A stretch of 64,000 nt of DNA from Symbiodinium natans (GCA_905221605.1 CAJNDS010002265.1:62001-126000), one strand, 5' to 3'; counted from the stretch's first letter, positions 23,926 through 34,839 are shown. Notes: generated from the letters alone by a model not told the origin. A program made the numbers and translations.

Positions 23926-24201
23926 CTAGTCTCCCGAGCTCTCGAACGATGCGCCAGGAGAGGCAATACTGGCCTGGATTCTCAAACACGCTAGGTAAAA
24001 GTGTGTGGACAGGGCTTTAATGGCCTGGCTGAGGGAGAGGGGTGGTGGGGTTGCAGGGTCTTTGACAGTGTTAGGGGCTGCTTCAGTTGGTGTTTCCAGT
24101 GTGTGAGGCTCAGTTGGGTTCGGGGCGTCTTCTGATCGAGTTGAAGCTCTTTGGTTGCTGGGAATTAAGATTTTGAGTCTTTCCAAGGTTGGGGACTCTA
24201 T
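23926..24201 (-). CDS. Candidate exon, minus strand, Pro/Thr-rich linker
   Basis: A minus-strand frame open for about 91 codons from 24,201 to a TAG at 23,926. It begins ESPTLERLKILIPSNQRAST and runs through a Glu/Pro/Thr-rich stretch (EPHTLETPTEAAPNTVKDPA) into a more hydrophobic end. This reads like a disordered linker followed by a folded segment. No family is recognised. It lies about 0.5 kb downstream, on the same strand, of the two overlapping exon candidates at 24.7-25.1 kb. Confidence 0.35.
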   Translation of the reverse strand: MESPTLERLKILIPSNQRASTRSEDAPNPTEPHTLETPTEAAPNTVKDPATPPPLSLSQAIKALSTHFYLACLRIQASIASPGASFESSGD

Positions 24202-24667
24202 TCAGATCCAAGCTATTGGTGTCTGCACTTTATCATCGTGACTTCCCTAGCTTCCCGAAGCAAGCCGAGTTTCGAGATCGGAGTAAGGGGTGCATTTGAG
24301 GAAAATTACACCATCAAGGAGTCCAGGACTCACGGAAGCCCAAACTGCTTCCATTGAAAAAGCGGATCAATGGTGCTAGGAGGACATCCCAATTTGACCA
24401 AGAGCATCGAATACTATGAACAAGGAAGCGCAACTTTCATGCCGATACTTGAAGCAAGGCCCCATGTGCTCTCCCACATCCAATGCTTCCTCAGAATCTC
24501 CCAATTTCGCGATTGAATCTCTTCTCAAACCCTGTAGGGTACTGGAAGTATTGGAGAGTCGGAACTCCTTTGACGAGCGTTTTCTTTATTATTGTGGGGG
24601 GGTGGTTGGGGTGGGGGTCCAGGCCTTGGAGGGCACCAGGCCGAGGTTTTCGGCTGAGCGCGTTCTT

Positions 24668-24920
24668 TCAGATGTAGATTCTTAGATGGAGCTCCGGCTC
24701 CTTTTCCAGAGCCTTGGGCCAAGACTGCCAGTAGACGAAACTGTAACCCTTATCAGCCACACTGCTGGAAACATGAGCCAAGAACCTGACGACACACTCT
24801 TCATCTTCCCCCATCAAGCATGAGTTAATGGCAAGCACCCTGGGCCTGGCACGCATAGTCACATCTAAGTAAGTGGGTGCGGGGTCAAGGGTGTTTGAAA
24901 GATGCGTCTTTAGCACAGCT
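24668..24920 (-). CDS. Candidate 3' exon, minus strand, unknown protein
   Basis: On the minus strand the acceptor ATTCTTTTTCCAG ends at 24,921 and is followed by a frame open for 83 codons to a TGA at 24,668. The peptide has strong protein-like character, with segments MRARPRVLAINSCLMGEDEE and VADKGYSFVYWQSWPKALE. It has no repeats and is balanced in charge and aromatics. I recognise no domain. It overlaps, in another frame, the open frame at 24,885-25,082, and the two could be joined by removing the sequence from GTACAT near 24,975 to this acceptor. A short plus-strand frame also runs through it. Confidence 0.38.
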
Positions 24921-25082
24921 CTGGAAAAAGAATTTCATAGCAGGAGTCAGGCCGTGCCCAGTCAAATTGGGGAGTCCCTCAAATGTACTCGTGGCGATAA
25001 AGTCCTGATGACAAATCCCGCACTGCCTCGTCCTTAGGGTGGAGCAGGATTGAAAATCATCAGCTGCTGGTGTGGAAAGGAT
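24885..25082 (-). CDS. Candidate Cys-rich exon, minus strand
   Basis: A minus-strand frame of 65 codons is open from 25,082 to a TGA at 24,885. It has no ATG near its start but a plausible acceptor (CCTTTCCACACCAG) close to its upstream edge. It contains the segment RTRQCGICHQDFIATSTFEG, with a CxxC pair followed by His, a pattern used in small zinc-binding modules, though no second pair is evident. It then reads LPNLTGHGLTPAMKFFFQ. If the candidate intron to 24,921 is real, only the part before about 24,975 would be coding in this frame. Confidence 0.3.
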   Translation of the reverse strand: MLSTPAADDFQSCSTLRTRQCGICHQDFIATSTFEGLPNLTGHGLTPAMKFFFQSCAKDASFKHP

Positions 25083-25509
25083 TCATGGGTGCTCGGAAGC
25101 TTCCACTTTGAGCTCGGCTATGCACGACTCCGAAAATGCATACGCTTCATGACCTAGGCACCTACTCTTTGCTGGGAGTAGCTTGATGCAAGGAAGCCTC
25201 CAAGCAAATTGGTGCACATGCCAGCTCCAGATCGGCCAGCACTGAGACGAAAAGACAGCGACAGCACTGTGTCGGGTAGATGCTTGATAAGAGCTGACCC
25301 CCTGTCCATGGAGCGAACCCGCCAATCTTCTTTCCCTTAGGGTTGCTCGTGTTAGCACTGCATGGTATATGTTGAGGTATATGGAACTGCATTGGACTGG
25401 GCATAGCGTGACCTTTCCTGTGCAAAACCCTACTTGGCACAAGGGCAAAACTTGGGTACACCCGAGGCTCGAAACCAGTGGTTTGAGCTTTTCCAAGGCC
25501 AGCAAGGCA

Positions 25510-25574
25510 CCCTGAACCCCAAATCCGAAACCCAAACCCCATACCCTAAACCCCTGAACCCTGAACCCCAAACC
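25510..25574 (+). repeat. Telomere-like CCCTAAA/CCCTGAA cluster
   Basis: CCCTGAACCCC, CCGAAACCC, CCCTAAACC, CCCTGAACC and CCCCAAACC follow one another over about 65 bases. This is the C-rich strand of degenerate TTTAGGG repeats, opposite in orientation to the cluster at 4,938. Confidence 0.75.
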
Positions 25575-26254
25575 ATCTCAATGGTGGCCCTTTGCGAAAT
25601 AGACATCTGCCCTCTCAACGAGTGAGCCAAGACTGCCTCATGGTTCTACCGATGCTGCTCTGATCACCTGCTGCTTGTCCAGTGCTCTCACTGCCGACAC
25701 AGGCGAAGCAAGTCTCCACCTTTGGGAGCAAGGCCCTTGAGCTACTCTGTTCATGATCACCACACAGCGAGACTTACTTCTTCAAGCCCGCGATGAAAGA
25801 AAGTCTGCATCTAAAGTCCACGCTCCGGCATACTTTGCAAATTTTATGCCAATCTTCAACACGAAGCCAAGACTGAGACCTGCCCGACCGCCCAACGGCC
25901 CAAATACATAATCTTGGCTTCATCGTCTTTTTGCCTAGCAGTCTTGACTGATCTTGCAGGCTACTCCAACAAAGTGTGCTTTTTGCACGCGTCAAGCATC
26001 AAATGTCCACATGTTTCGACATCGACTTCACTGTCAGGACCTCAGGGCCTGGGCCCAAAGAACCCTACTTTATCGACTTTGCCCTTTTGGAGCTGTGCCC
26101 CAAAATTCCAAACCTTGTTTTCCGAAGAGCCCTCAGCCGCAGCCACAAGGCCGGAATCACCACCATGTGGCAGTTTTCATGGGAACCTGTAGCAGGATCT
26201 CATCGGGGTCAAAGATTCAGGGTCGGGGAGCCAGACCAAGGTTCTGGGTCTGGG

Positions 26255-26357
26255 TTGGGATGTTCCCCCTCATATTAACAGTCCTTAATAGGGATTCTAC
26301 TTTGGGGGTACGAAAATCCCTATTAAGGATTGTTCGTATAGGGGGAACACATCCCAA
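26255..26357. mobile_element. 103-bp foldback element, family B copy 1, with 9-bp direct repeats
   Basis: The left arm starts TTGGGATGTTCCCCCT and continues through TTAACAGTCCTTAATAGGGATT. The right arm, read on the other strand, is TTGGGATGTGTTCCCCCTAT and on through ACAATCCTTAATAGGGATT. The arms are over 40 bases long with few mismatches, around a loop of about 20 bases. The element is flanked directly by GGGTCTGGG on the left and GGTTCTGGG on the right, eight of nine bases alike, as expected of a target-site duplication. Nine-base duplications are typical of Mutator-like DNA transposons. It has no coding capacity. A shorter relative lies at 51,019. Confidence 0.75.
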
Positions 26358-26842
26358 GGTTCTGGGTTTGTTCCCATCACTTGATGCCAAAGCCTGCTCT
26401 TCGGCGTCATCGCGCTTTCATGGCTCACGCCGTCCTCCTCTTGGCGCTTAGCCCTCCTGGCTTGTTGCAGTTTTGCAAATGGGGTTTCGGATTCATGGGG
26501 TACTCAACTTACAGTAGGGCCGTAGGGTTTTTCGATGCGGCTGACGGAGGGTGATGGGGTCTTTTGGCCTTTTTGGGCTTTCAGACTTTGAGCCTTGGCA
26601 ACAATGCATCGACATGCAACATGTGGTGTCGCCTTGTTCATGGCCGATCTACAGGTAAACGGGCAAGCGCCCTATGCCCTGCACTTTCTCCCTCATCACC
26701 CTGAACTCCTCCAGGCCATTCACACGCCCACATTCCGAGTGTAGGTGGCCCCGATGATTTCGCAACAGCTGGTGCGGAGTGTCACCCCACTTGCCCTAAA
26801 TTGGCCCCCTTTTTTGCTGCTGTGGGCGAAGCCTCGCCTAGC

Positions 26843-26884
26843 GCCCCCCCCCCCCCCTCCCACCCCTCCCCCCACCCCCCTCCA
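26843..26884 (+). repeat. C-rich tract
   Basis: Fourteen C, then CCC groups separated by T or A. It makes a Pro-rich plus-strand frame and a Gly-rich minus-strand frame that are composition artefacts. Confidence 0.9.
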
Positions 26885-27465
26885 TGCGTCGGAAGAACAC
26901 AAATTCTAAAAGTCCAGGAGCTCGGCGTGCGGGCTCCTCACAGTTCAGCCTCGCCCTCAAAACCCAGAAATCTAGCCCTGCAAAACTAGAACTGAACTCC
27001 GACCCTGTTTGCCCTGGCGCCTCAAACTGTGTACCATGCCTGCTGAGGGTTTAGGCTTTGGTGGATTCAGGCCTTGTCCTCTTGGAGTAAGCTCTGACTT
27101 CACGAAACTCGTGGCCATGGCAGAAGTCACACAGCCTGAGGCCAAGGTGATCTTGGGACGATGGGCAATGATGGCAGATGCAAGATGAGTAGTTCTGCAC
27201 ATAGCTTTCCATGATGTGATCGCGTGAGCCATGCGACCAAGCCTCCAACAAGACAAGATACTGTCGTATTTGAAGACTTGCGTAGGGACAGCTGGGCGTG
27301 ACTGGGCTATGAACCAACAAGCAGTCACCACCTAGTCATGAATCCTCAAGTGATGTCAGAACTAGTCCCGAACATCCGCCGAAAAAGGCCCCTACTCAAT
27401 TTTGAGTCCGGCACCAGCTCTTCTTGCAGCGACCCGGCCAGTGCTCAAACCTAAATCGGTTGAGG

Positions 27466-27545
27466 AGTTCAGGGAGTTCATTGAGTAGGAGTTCAAGGAG
27501 TTCAAGGAGTTCAAGGAGTTCAAGGAGTTGAAGGAGTTGAAGGGT
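27466..27545 (+). repeat. GGAGTTCAA 9-bp minisatellite
   Basis: The nonamer AGGAGTTCA repeats about seven times, the last units changing to AGGAGTTGA. Because nine is a multiple of three, it would encode Lys-Glu-Phe or Gly-Val-Gln triplets, but stops just upstream limit every frame. No long open frame includes it. Confidence 0.9.
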
Positions 27546-27868
27546 GGCGTAGAGTAACCATCGATTCACAGCCCTGATCTGTCAGACAGGATTAACATCA
27601 AGGGGTGCGTAGAGCTTTCAAGAACCCAGATCGAGGACTCGCTGATGCACCTAATTTTCTCTTTCAAGAGCCTGTACCGAATGCCAAACTGTACAGACTT
27701 CTAGGCAACAGAACGTTTCTGCTCTGAATTCCTAGCCGTTTCTTGACATGACGGACATATCCCGTATGAGGTCTCGAATCGGATGGATTGTCAATCTCTA
27801 AATAGAGATGTCAGAACCAAGCCTCCCAACGCCAATGAATGATAGATGCAGCCATTCCCACTTTTATA

Positions 27869-27970
27869 GACCCAAGAGTAACCTAGGAATAGAAAAGCTG
27901 CCATTTTGGTTTATAGGGGTTTAGAAGGGAGCCTAATCCCCCAAAAAGGAATACGGGCCTACTCTGGGTC
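27869..27970. mobile_element. 102-bp foldback element, probably related to family A
   Basis: The ends are GACCCAAGAGTA on the left and, on the other strand, GACCCAGAGTA on the right, followed inside by GGAAT on both arms. The interior word TTTAGAAGGGAGCCTA resembles TTTTAGAAGGGAGTCCTA of the element at 4,763. The length is within one base of the elements at 4,763 and 26,255. No convincing target-site duplication is seen. It carries no gene. Confidence 0.4.
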
Positions 27971-29240
27971 CTGGTTTTACCCTCCATCAGCATTTCAGCA
28001 TAAACGGGCATCTTGGAGTTTGAGACTGGAATGTAGTGAGACCCCACATTGTCACACCCCTAGTTGTGGTGTTTGTTCGTGGTTGTTGGCTCTCTGGCAC
28101 ACCACTTTTCAATACATCGCCCATCCTCAAGTAACGTGTCCCTATATTAGTGTGCTTGGACACCATCTTTACCCCGCAAACTGCGGAGTCTGTGCCATCT
28201 GCCGCTGACATACCCAGACTGTTCTTCCGAAATGCTCGAGCCACAGCAGCTGTATACAGAAGGCACGTTCAGCTTTTGGATCGGCAACCAGGTCTATTAT
28301 TGACATGAGGCTCGCATGATTGAACAAAAAATCTCTGTTTTGCAGATCTCACACCCCTGACCATCCAAGAACACATCACCGTAGATATCTACAGGACCCC
28401 GGCCTGTAGAAGCATCCAGAGGCTTGGGCAGGGTTCACTTGGGGTTGTCCAACCACAGCCCAAAGCAAATCGTTTGCTCAGGCACGGGACATGCAAGGGC
28501 GGCAGTTCCTCAGCCATTCAGTCACATGCAGGTAAGAAGTCGGTAAGAAGTCAACAGTACGGCACAAGCCATGTCCAAGTGCGGCTATTTCCCTTGGCCT
28601 CGGACCCGGGCTGCTGAGGACTTTTGCCTTTAGGACTTCATGGTCGATCACGATTGTCATGCCAACAGCCGTCGCTGTGTATCCAGCCAGACTATCACCG
28701 CTTATCTCAACACACCATCGGCCTCCACGAGGTCACTGCGTCAGAGGAAACGTCTTGTCTCCGAGAATCGACAACCCATTCGAGTCTGCTTTAAAAACAG
28801 GGTCAGGGATGTAGAGCCATAGACACCAGTGTCCAAACATGCGATGCTCCTTAAGTGTAAGACACGCCCCAAACTGCCCCATGCCCAGTTGTTGACCGTG
28901 CGTGCCCCGACGTGGTCTGGGGGGGAAAACGGGCAAAGGAGCCTCGTTCCCAAGCCTGCCCTAAACCCGAAACCCCGAAGCTTGTGGCCCAGCCCTTATG
29001 TCCTCTCTATATCAAGGTTGTAAGCCGGGTTGAGGCTTTAGGATCGTACGCAGGGAGGACCACAGATCGCTGCAAAGGCTGCCAAGTGTCCCTGTCATTC
29101 CCATGATGTGCACAGCCTGGCCGAGGTTGAGGGAGAACTTAAAGGTCAGAGACTAGCCAAGATTTAGCATTGGGAATTCGAGTGTTCAACTGATAAAGGG
29201 CAAAACCGGCAAAAACAGGTCTGGTCTGCTTCTGAAAAAG

Positions 29241-29690
29241 ATGCTCTTTCTTGTTCCGCCTTGGCAGCTTGCATCTTTGTGCAGCTGTGTAAGCTTTGTA
29301 ACGCCCGCGCCCACGGTGGCAAGCCACCGCCATAACATCGAATGGTCGAAGCCTTTTGGGTCCGGAGCTCAGAGCTCAGAGCTCAGAGCTCAAATTCCCC
29401 ATGACACGTCAGGCTTTGGGACTGATGGGATTCGGAGCCTCTTCATGGGGCCTGGTTGCAAGCCTCGTTCTGATCAACAGCCCCCACCTGGAATGAAACC
29501 ATGCGGTCCCCATGCACGGAGCCGTAACCCTCAAAGGCTACTTGTCAGACAGGCATTTATGCCTTTTTGGAGGCCACGAAGCCCTGCAAAATGCAAAGTC
29601 TTAACACGAGACATGGCTGACCGAGCCGAAGGACATTGGTGCTTTAGCCTCGGTCTTGCGATGAAAATCTACGCGGGGCTTTTGGTTTAG
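29241..29690 (+). CDS. Candidate open frame, 149 codons, unknown product
   Basis: An ATG-initiated plus-strand frame of 149 codons ends in TAG at 29,690. The composition is mixed, with Pro/Arg/Ser-rich middle (GPGCKPRSDQQPPPGMKP) and a plain C-terminal part (DMADRAEGHWCFSLGLAMK). A four-fold AGCTCAG heptamer repeat at about 29,366-29,392 lies inside it. No domain is recognised and no splice signals clearly mark it. It could be a chance frame. Confidence 0.2.
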   Translation: MLFLVPPWQLASLCSCVSFVTPAPTVASHRHNIEWSKPFGSGAQSSELRAQIPHDTSGFGTDGIRSLFMGPGCKPRSDQQPPPGMKPCGPHARSRNPQRLLVRQAFMPFWRPRSPAKCKVLTRDMADRAEGHWCFSLGLAMKIYAGLLV

Positions 29691-30499
29691 AACTTCGGCT
29701 TTTCTGTGGGGACAGAAGCAAATTTACGAAAAGCTTGTTAAGTTTGTCTATCGCACATGAGTCTACGAAATTCTACGAAACATGTCCACATCTCTAGCAT
29801 TGGGCGCAAGCTTCCACGGGATCAGCTGCGTGAGCTCTAGAATTCTCTGCCGATGTTTCCTTTCATCTAATATAATCTCTAGTCTTTGCTGATGCAAGCT
29901 GCGGCAGCGCAAGCCTAAGACTGCAAAGGCCTACTTGGGATGCAGCCTTACAGGCCCTTTGATTAGGGGCCTTGCGGGGATGTTAGGGTGAGCTGAGGCC
30001 GAGGCTTGGCCGGCTGAAGCCAGCCGCAAACAATCACCAACACTCAGCTGCCTTGGGACAAGGGGTCTGGGCTTGAGAAGATCTACAGCGAGATTGGGGA
30101 GGCTTCGCTCAGCACTGTGCATGAATCTTCAAGATTTCCTTCTTTACCACTAAAACCGCTCTGGCGTCGATGCTGGAAATCCTCAATCCGAAGACCCCTC
30201 GCCAAACGCAGGAGCCCTGCATTCAGACACCGCGAACGGCCGTCAGCCCTTCAGCACATTTTGTTTTGGGCCCTCTTGCATCACAAAGCCCTGCAGGACC
30301 ACCACTTGGAGAAATTCTTTTGAAATCCCCCACTCCCAGGCAACCCGTCGACAACTTCAGAGAAAGTTGCTCGGAGTGGCTTCTCAAGGAAACTGCGCTC
30401 TCGGAACCTGTCAGGAAGGCTGCGCTGAGCTTTCGGGATGCTTTGGGGTCGAGGGCAGCTTGGGGTCTGGCCATGGGCTGGTGATAGTTGTTCACTGTG

Positions 30500-31900
30500 A
30501 GGCATCACTATGGGTTCCCACGTTTAGAGCTTAAAAAAAGAAAGAGTTGACTGCTTTGCATGCTTTTGGAGCGGTCTTGGAGTGTCAGTTTGGAGTGCTT
30601 TTGGAGTGTGTGTGTGTGTTCTTCGGTAATTGTCTCTCTTTGGAGTGTCTTGGAAAGCCTTCGAAATGGTCTGACAGGAGGATAGGGTTTGGGAGTTTCG
30701 TGTTGTTTCGCAACCGCGGGCGTCCCAATCGGACCCTGGGGTTGTTGGTTCACGGCTGGATCTGTAAGTTGCTTTGGGCTTGTGCTTGTCATAGAGGCGG
30801 GGCTATGTCGAAGGAGTAGAGCTCTTTAGTGTAAGTTTTTTTGGTTGGAGGCGATGGTTTCAGCAGCCGAAAACACAATTTACTCCTGGTCCATTATGAA
30901 TGCTCCAAGGGCTTAGCTTCGTGATGCAGCGGTTCAGGATACATTTGCTAGTTTGGAGATGCTGGTGGAAGAAACTAATTCAGTGCCAGGACAGGCTAGC
31001 AAGGCATGTTCCCTCAGTAGTAGGGCCTCAGTAGGGCTTCCATGCAGTAAGAAAGAGCTGTGCCGGCGTCGCTTCAGCCCAAGCTACACAAGCTCCCTTC
31101 CTCCCCAAGTCCCAAGCTCTAAAAAGGCTATGCCACTGTTTCATCTCCTTACACAGATTCTGGGTCCCCATGCCGGCAGAGGGAAGTTGGATCGCACTGT
31201 GCCTCGGTAAAGAAAACCCCGGGCATGCTTCAAACTTTCTGAACACCTCCACTGCGGTAAAAATCGTGAGCAATCTTGGCTGAATCCGAGAATTAATGTT
31301 GTGGTTAGGAGTCAAGCCAATGGAACCGCAATGTGCAGGGTTGAAGGGTAGAGAGAGGAGCTGCCTGGATGTCGAGGAGGGCTTCGGAGGGTGCTTTGTA
31401 ACATGTGTTTCCAGCGGGTCTGTGGCATGACAACCTGGTGTATTTTGCGGCCGGAAATGAACAAGTCAGCCCGCATCAAGACACAAAATTCTTTTCAGGT
31501 TTAGAGCTCAGGGTGATAAACCATGATCCCCTGGGGGTGCAGCGCATTTCTGAATAGCCTCATCCTCACCAGAGATGCCGTACGCTACTAGGAACCAAGC
31601 CCAACACCCCAGGTCGTTAGATCATTGAGGGATGCGTGGTTCGGGATGTGCACTGCACCCTCTTTGGGCCTGCTATGTTGTAAATTGTGCACGGCTTCAG
31701 TGCTGCAAGCATCTTGCCACCGAGAGGCCTTATTAAAGCAAGACAACCCTGCACCGTGAGCTCCCAACGATAGGCCGCCAAATGCAAGCGAGGTCGGCCC
31801 GACAATGATCTAGCCATGTTGTTCAGGTATGGTGTGGGCATTTTTTCAGTTATCGGGTTTGGGAGCCAAAGGTCTGAGGATGTCTGAGATTGTTTGAGGT
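30500..31900. other. Unassigned region
   Basis: Short overlapping frames occur on both strands, the most protein-like being 31,028-31,315 on the minus strand. A GT run lies at 30,607-30,620. I cannot support any gene, RNA or mobile element. Confidence 0.35.
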
Positions 31901-32050
31901 ATATAGGATCACGTTTAGGTTTGGGGAGTGAAAGGGGCTGGAGGTTATCCCAGGCAAACTCCGTCTTTGCAAGCGTTGTAGAACTGGGGCTTCTGCATGG
32001 CGAGCAGGGTGCTCAAAACGTGAGATGCCACAAGCCGATGCAACAAATGT

Positions 32051-32362
32051 TTGCATCGCGGGGAGCCACCCCAGAATGCCCGCCTTCCGAATTTCGAAGT
32101 CGCGTCTATCGCTGCTTAATGGATTCTATCAGAATTTGAAGGAGAACGAATTTTTTGCATCGCGGAGTGCCACCCCTTCAATTCGTCGGCCAGCCGTTTT
32201 TCCATTTCACTATTTGCTACTTCCGAGTTCTATGACAAGTAGAGGAGTGCGGAATATTTTGCATTGCGGAGCGGAGAGTGCCCCAAGCACGTCTGTCGTG
32301 CTTGAAAAGGGGCTCTGGTGCCGAGAAGATTCTACCACTCTACGCCCTGTTGAATGAAGGTT
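32051..32362 (+). repeat. 104-bp tandem repeat, three decayed copies
   Basis: The word TTGCAT(C/T)GCGG starts at 32,051, 32,155 and 32,259, exactly 104 bases apart each time. It is followed by GAG and CC-rich sequence in each copy, and a TTCTA word recurs near the same offset (for example GATTCTATCAGAATTTG and GAGTTCTATGACAAGTAG). The copies are diverged apart from these blocks but length has been kept. The period is not a multiple of three, so it is probably not coding. Confidence 0.65.
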
Positions 32363-32702
32363 ACCCCGCAAACGATTTCTACTTGAAAAGAAGCTCGGAA
32401 CATGAGCACCTCAAGTCATGCATGTGCGCGCTCTCTCTCTCACACAATCAAAGTACCCGCCGGCTATCGCCGAACGACAAACAAGTTACTGGGCCTCGCA
32501 AACAGCCTCGACGGCTGTAGGAAAGGCAAAATGTTGAGGATTACCGCAACAGAAACAAAAACAATAGCAACTGCAACAGCAACAACCAGCCAAACAAGCA
32601 AACGGCCAAAAAAACAAGAACCCATCACCAAGGACCACAAACACAGCGGTAACAAAGCCGCAACACAACTACATTCACCAACCAAACAAGATCTCACCAA
32701 CT

Positions 32703-32838
32703 ACAACATTTATTCGTTCGTTGGTTCATTCATTCAATCCTTCATTCATTCATTCATTCATTCAGTCATTCAGTCATTTGATTCAGTCGTTCCGTGCCAT
32801 TTCCATTTCCAATTCCAATTCCATTCCATTCCATTCAG
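32703..32838 (+). repeat. ATTC microsatellite region
   Basis: CATT tetramers (ATTCATTC) run from about 32,718, then ATTCAGTC variants and CCATTCCATTC units to 32,838. A CAA/ACA-rich stretch precedes it (32,545-32,700). The 171-codon frame across both is therefore low-complexity and not called. Confidence 0.9.
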
Positions 32839-33240
32839 TCCCACGCTTGTTGGGCCTCAAGGTAGATCATGCAAAATGGGGATGGGGACAGGGGTGGGGT
32901 GGGGCCGCCGGTCATAACAATATAACAAAAAACACAAGCGAAAATTCAGATCCCAACTTGGTCTCAATCACAAAGGCTCGACTTGGATGGCAACTTGCAC
33001 AGCTGCAACAGAAGCCGGGCCTTCACCTCTGGCTGCATCTCGAGGCTGTCGGTATCCGACTCCTGGCGGTGCAGGGGGGCACAATGGCCGTGGCGCGGAA
33101 TGGGTTCGGGGAATTTGTTGATGGAGGCTGTACCTCTAAAGCCGAACCCCAATCCCTGGAACCAAGACCCCGAATGTTTACTTCGAGTATTTCGATCATC
33201 CCCACCCCACAGCCATAATCGATGTGGGAGGCATCTTGCC

Positions 33241-33335
33241 TATGTGGGGGAATACGACATAGGGACCCCAAATAGTAGGATTCCCTTAGAATAAGAACCA
33301 CAATACGCTACCCCTAACTTCGGAAACCCCCCCTT
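33241..33335. mobile_element. Foldback element, family A copy 2
   Basis: Starting TATGTGGGGGAATACGACA and ending GGAAACCCCCCCTTA, this matches the minus-strand reading of the element at 4,763 over most of its length: a G run, TACGA, AGGGAC, CCCAA, AGTAGGA(T/C)TCCCTT, a CAATA block, CTACCCCTA and a final pyrimidine run. The ends are less symmetrical than in the first copy. No gene is present. It confirms that the 4,763 sequence is a dispersed family. Confidence 0.55.
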
Positions 33336-34391
33336 AGCGGACTCCAGGGATAGTCGGCGGGGCTTCTTCTTTGGGGCTGGGCACTCTTGGGATGCTTTGG
33401 CGGGCTCTCTGTGGGTCGGCACTCCAGGAGATAGGCCGCAGGACCCCGGGTCAGGAAGCGAAGAGGCGAGGAGCATGGTTGACTTAAAGGAAACCAACAA
33501 CCACACAGCCAGGGTGGGGAAAAACTTAAACCTCGCGAGCTCTTTGCCCATGGATGGAAAACTGGAGCCCTCGCCCTACAGCACTTTGAAAGAAGCAAAC
33601 CTTATAGCCTTGGACCCTGTTTGCCACGAAGGGCCCGAAAGACCACTCCTCAGTGCGCTTTCCTCGCAGCCTGCGCGCCTGCGCCAAGGCTTCTAACAAA
33701 GGCTGTTGACAAGTTATGGCTAATCAAATGGCGGGGTCACTGTCTGATTTCAGGATGAAGCTTGATGTCTGTATGCAGATTTCCTGTAGACTTTTCGAGG
33801 GCAAAGGTTTAGGGTTTGGGGTGCCAAGGAGGTGCTGACAATGTTATTGTTCCCGGTGCAGCGTTGCAGGTGCAGAGGATGGCTATCCAGTACAAGAGTT
33901 GAGGCTTGGGACCGTTCCTTTATGAGGCACATGGAAACAGTGGCTCGACTGGGATTGTGCCAGTAAAGAGCTGAAGCCGTCTGCATGAAGAACCTCCAAA
34001 GACACCGCCTCCGAAATGATTTCAATCACGAGCAATTCTGGCAGGGATTTCGGTGTTTCGGTTTACAGCAGAGGCTTATTGGATCCAAGCCAAGTCAGCG
34101 TCAGGACCGTCATTCCGCCTCTGCGACCGCTGAGTGAAAAGCCTGCCCGCTTTCAAGATTTTCTGGCGCTTTTTAACTTCGACTTGGGAAGGTTTCGCTA
34201 GGTATGGTGTTCTTTCAGGATTCCCGTGTATTGACTCGGTGATTGTGGGCAAGCCACATATTTTAGAATGCTCAGCAGGTCCTTCCCATGCGAGTTGATA
34301 CGAGGCTTGACTTGCTCAGTATATCGTTGACCTAGGTTGTAAAGACAGGCAGCATCTTTAAAGTTAACTGAAACCGTAGTCACTGTGAAGT

Positions 34392-34748
34392 ATGTGCCTT
34401 TTGTCTTTTGCTGAGGTGAGTCGTCTCAGTTTGTCTACTTTGGGGTTCGATGAACAGATCTGGCCAAGGCCCGGATGTTTGTCAGAGAGCCTCGAGACAC
34501 CCATGAAGCGCATGCACCGTATCTGCCCCAAGTATCGGCCAAGTGAGCCTCGCCGTCACTTAGACGGTTCCGTCGTCGGCGAGCCTGGGGCTGTGCACAG
34601 CACAAGGGGCTTTGCACGTTCGGGGTATTGGGGTATACGGACTGTCAAATCATGCATTTCGGGGCAGCGCCGGGTGATTAAACAACAGCAGGCTTTGCCA
34701 TGGGCAAGATACAGGGACTCCTCCAGTCAAGCCGTGTTAACGGCTTGA
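34392..34748 (+). CDS. Candidate open frame, 118 codons, unknown product
   Basis: An ATG-initiated plus-strand frame of 118 codons ends in TGA at 34,748. Composition is balanced, with PRPGCLSESLETPMKRMH and HRICPKYRPSEPRRHLDG as typical segments. A GAGGTGAGT word at 34,412 could act as a splice donor within it. An incomplete minus-strand frame overlaps part of it. No family is recognised. Confidence 0.22.
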   Translation: MCLLSFAEVSRLSLSTLGFDEQIWPRPGCLSESLETPMKRMHRICPKYRPSEPRRHLDGSVVGEPGAVHSTRGFARSGYWGIRTVKSCISGQRRVIKQQQALPWARYRDSSSQAVLTA

Positions 34749-34839
34749 AGCCGCAAACTGCCAAGGCTTCTGCTCCGGGGCGAGTGCATCATCGGAGCAA
34801 CTGACTATCCGTAATCATGATCGGTTTACCAAGACAGCC

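Noticed and set aside
27894-27912. Relict dinoflagellate spliced leader (GCCATTTTGG)
   Set aside because: Only about ten bases match and the flanking bases differ from the known leader; chance level in 64 kb.
32402-32917. 171-codon Thr/Ser/His-rich frame
   Set aside because: Built from CAA-rich and ATTC microsatellite DNA.
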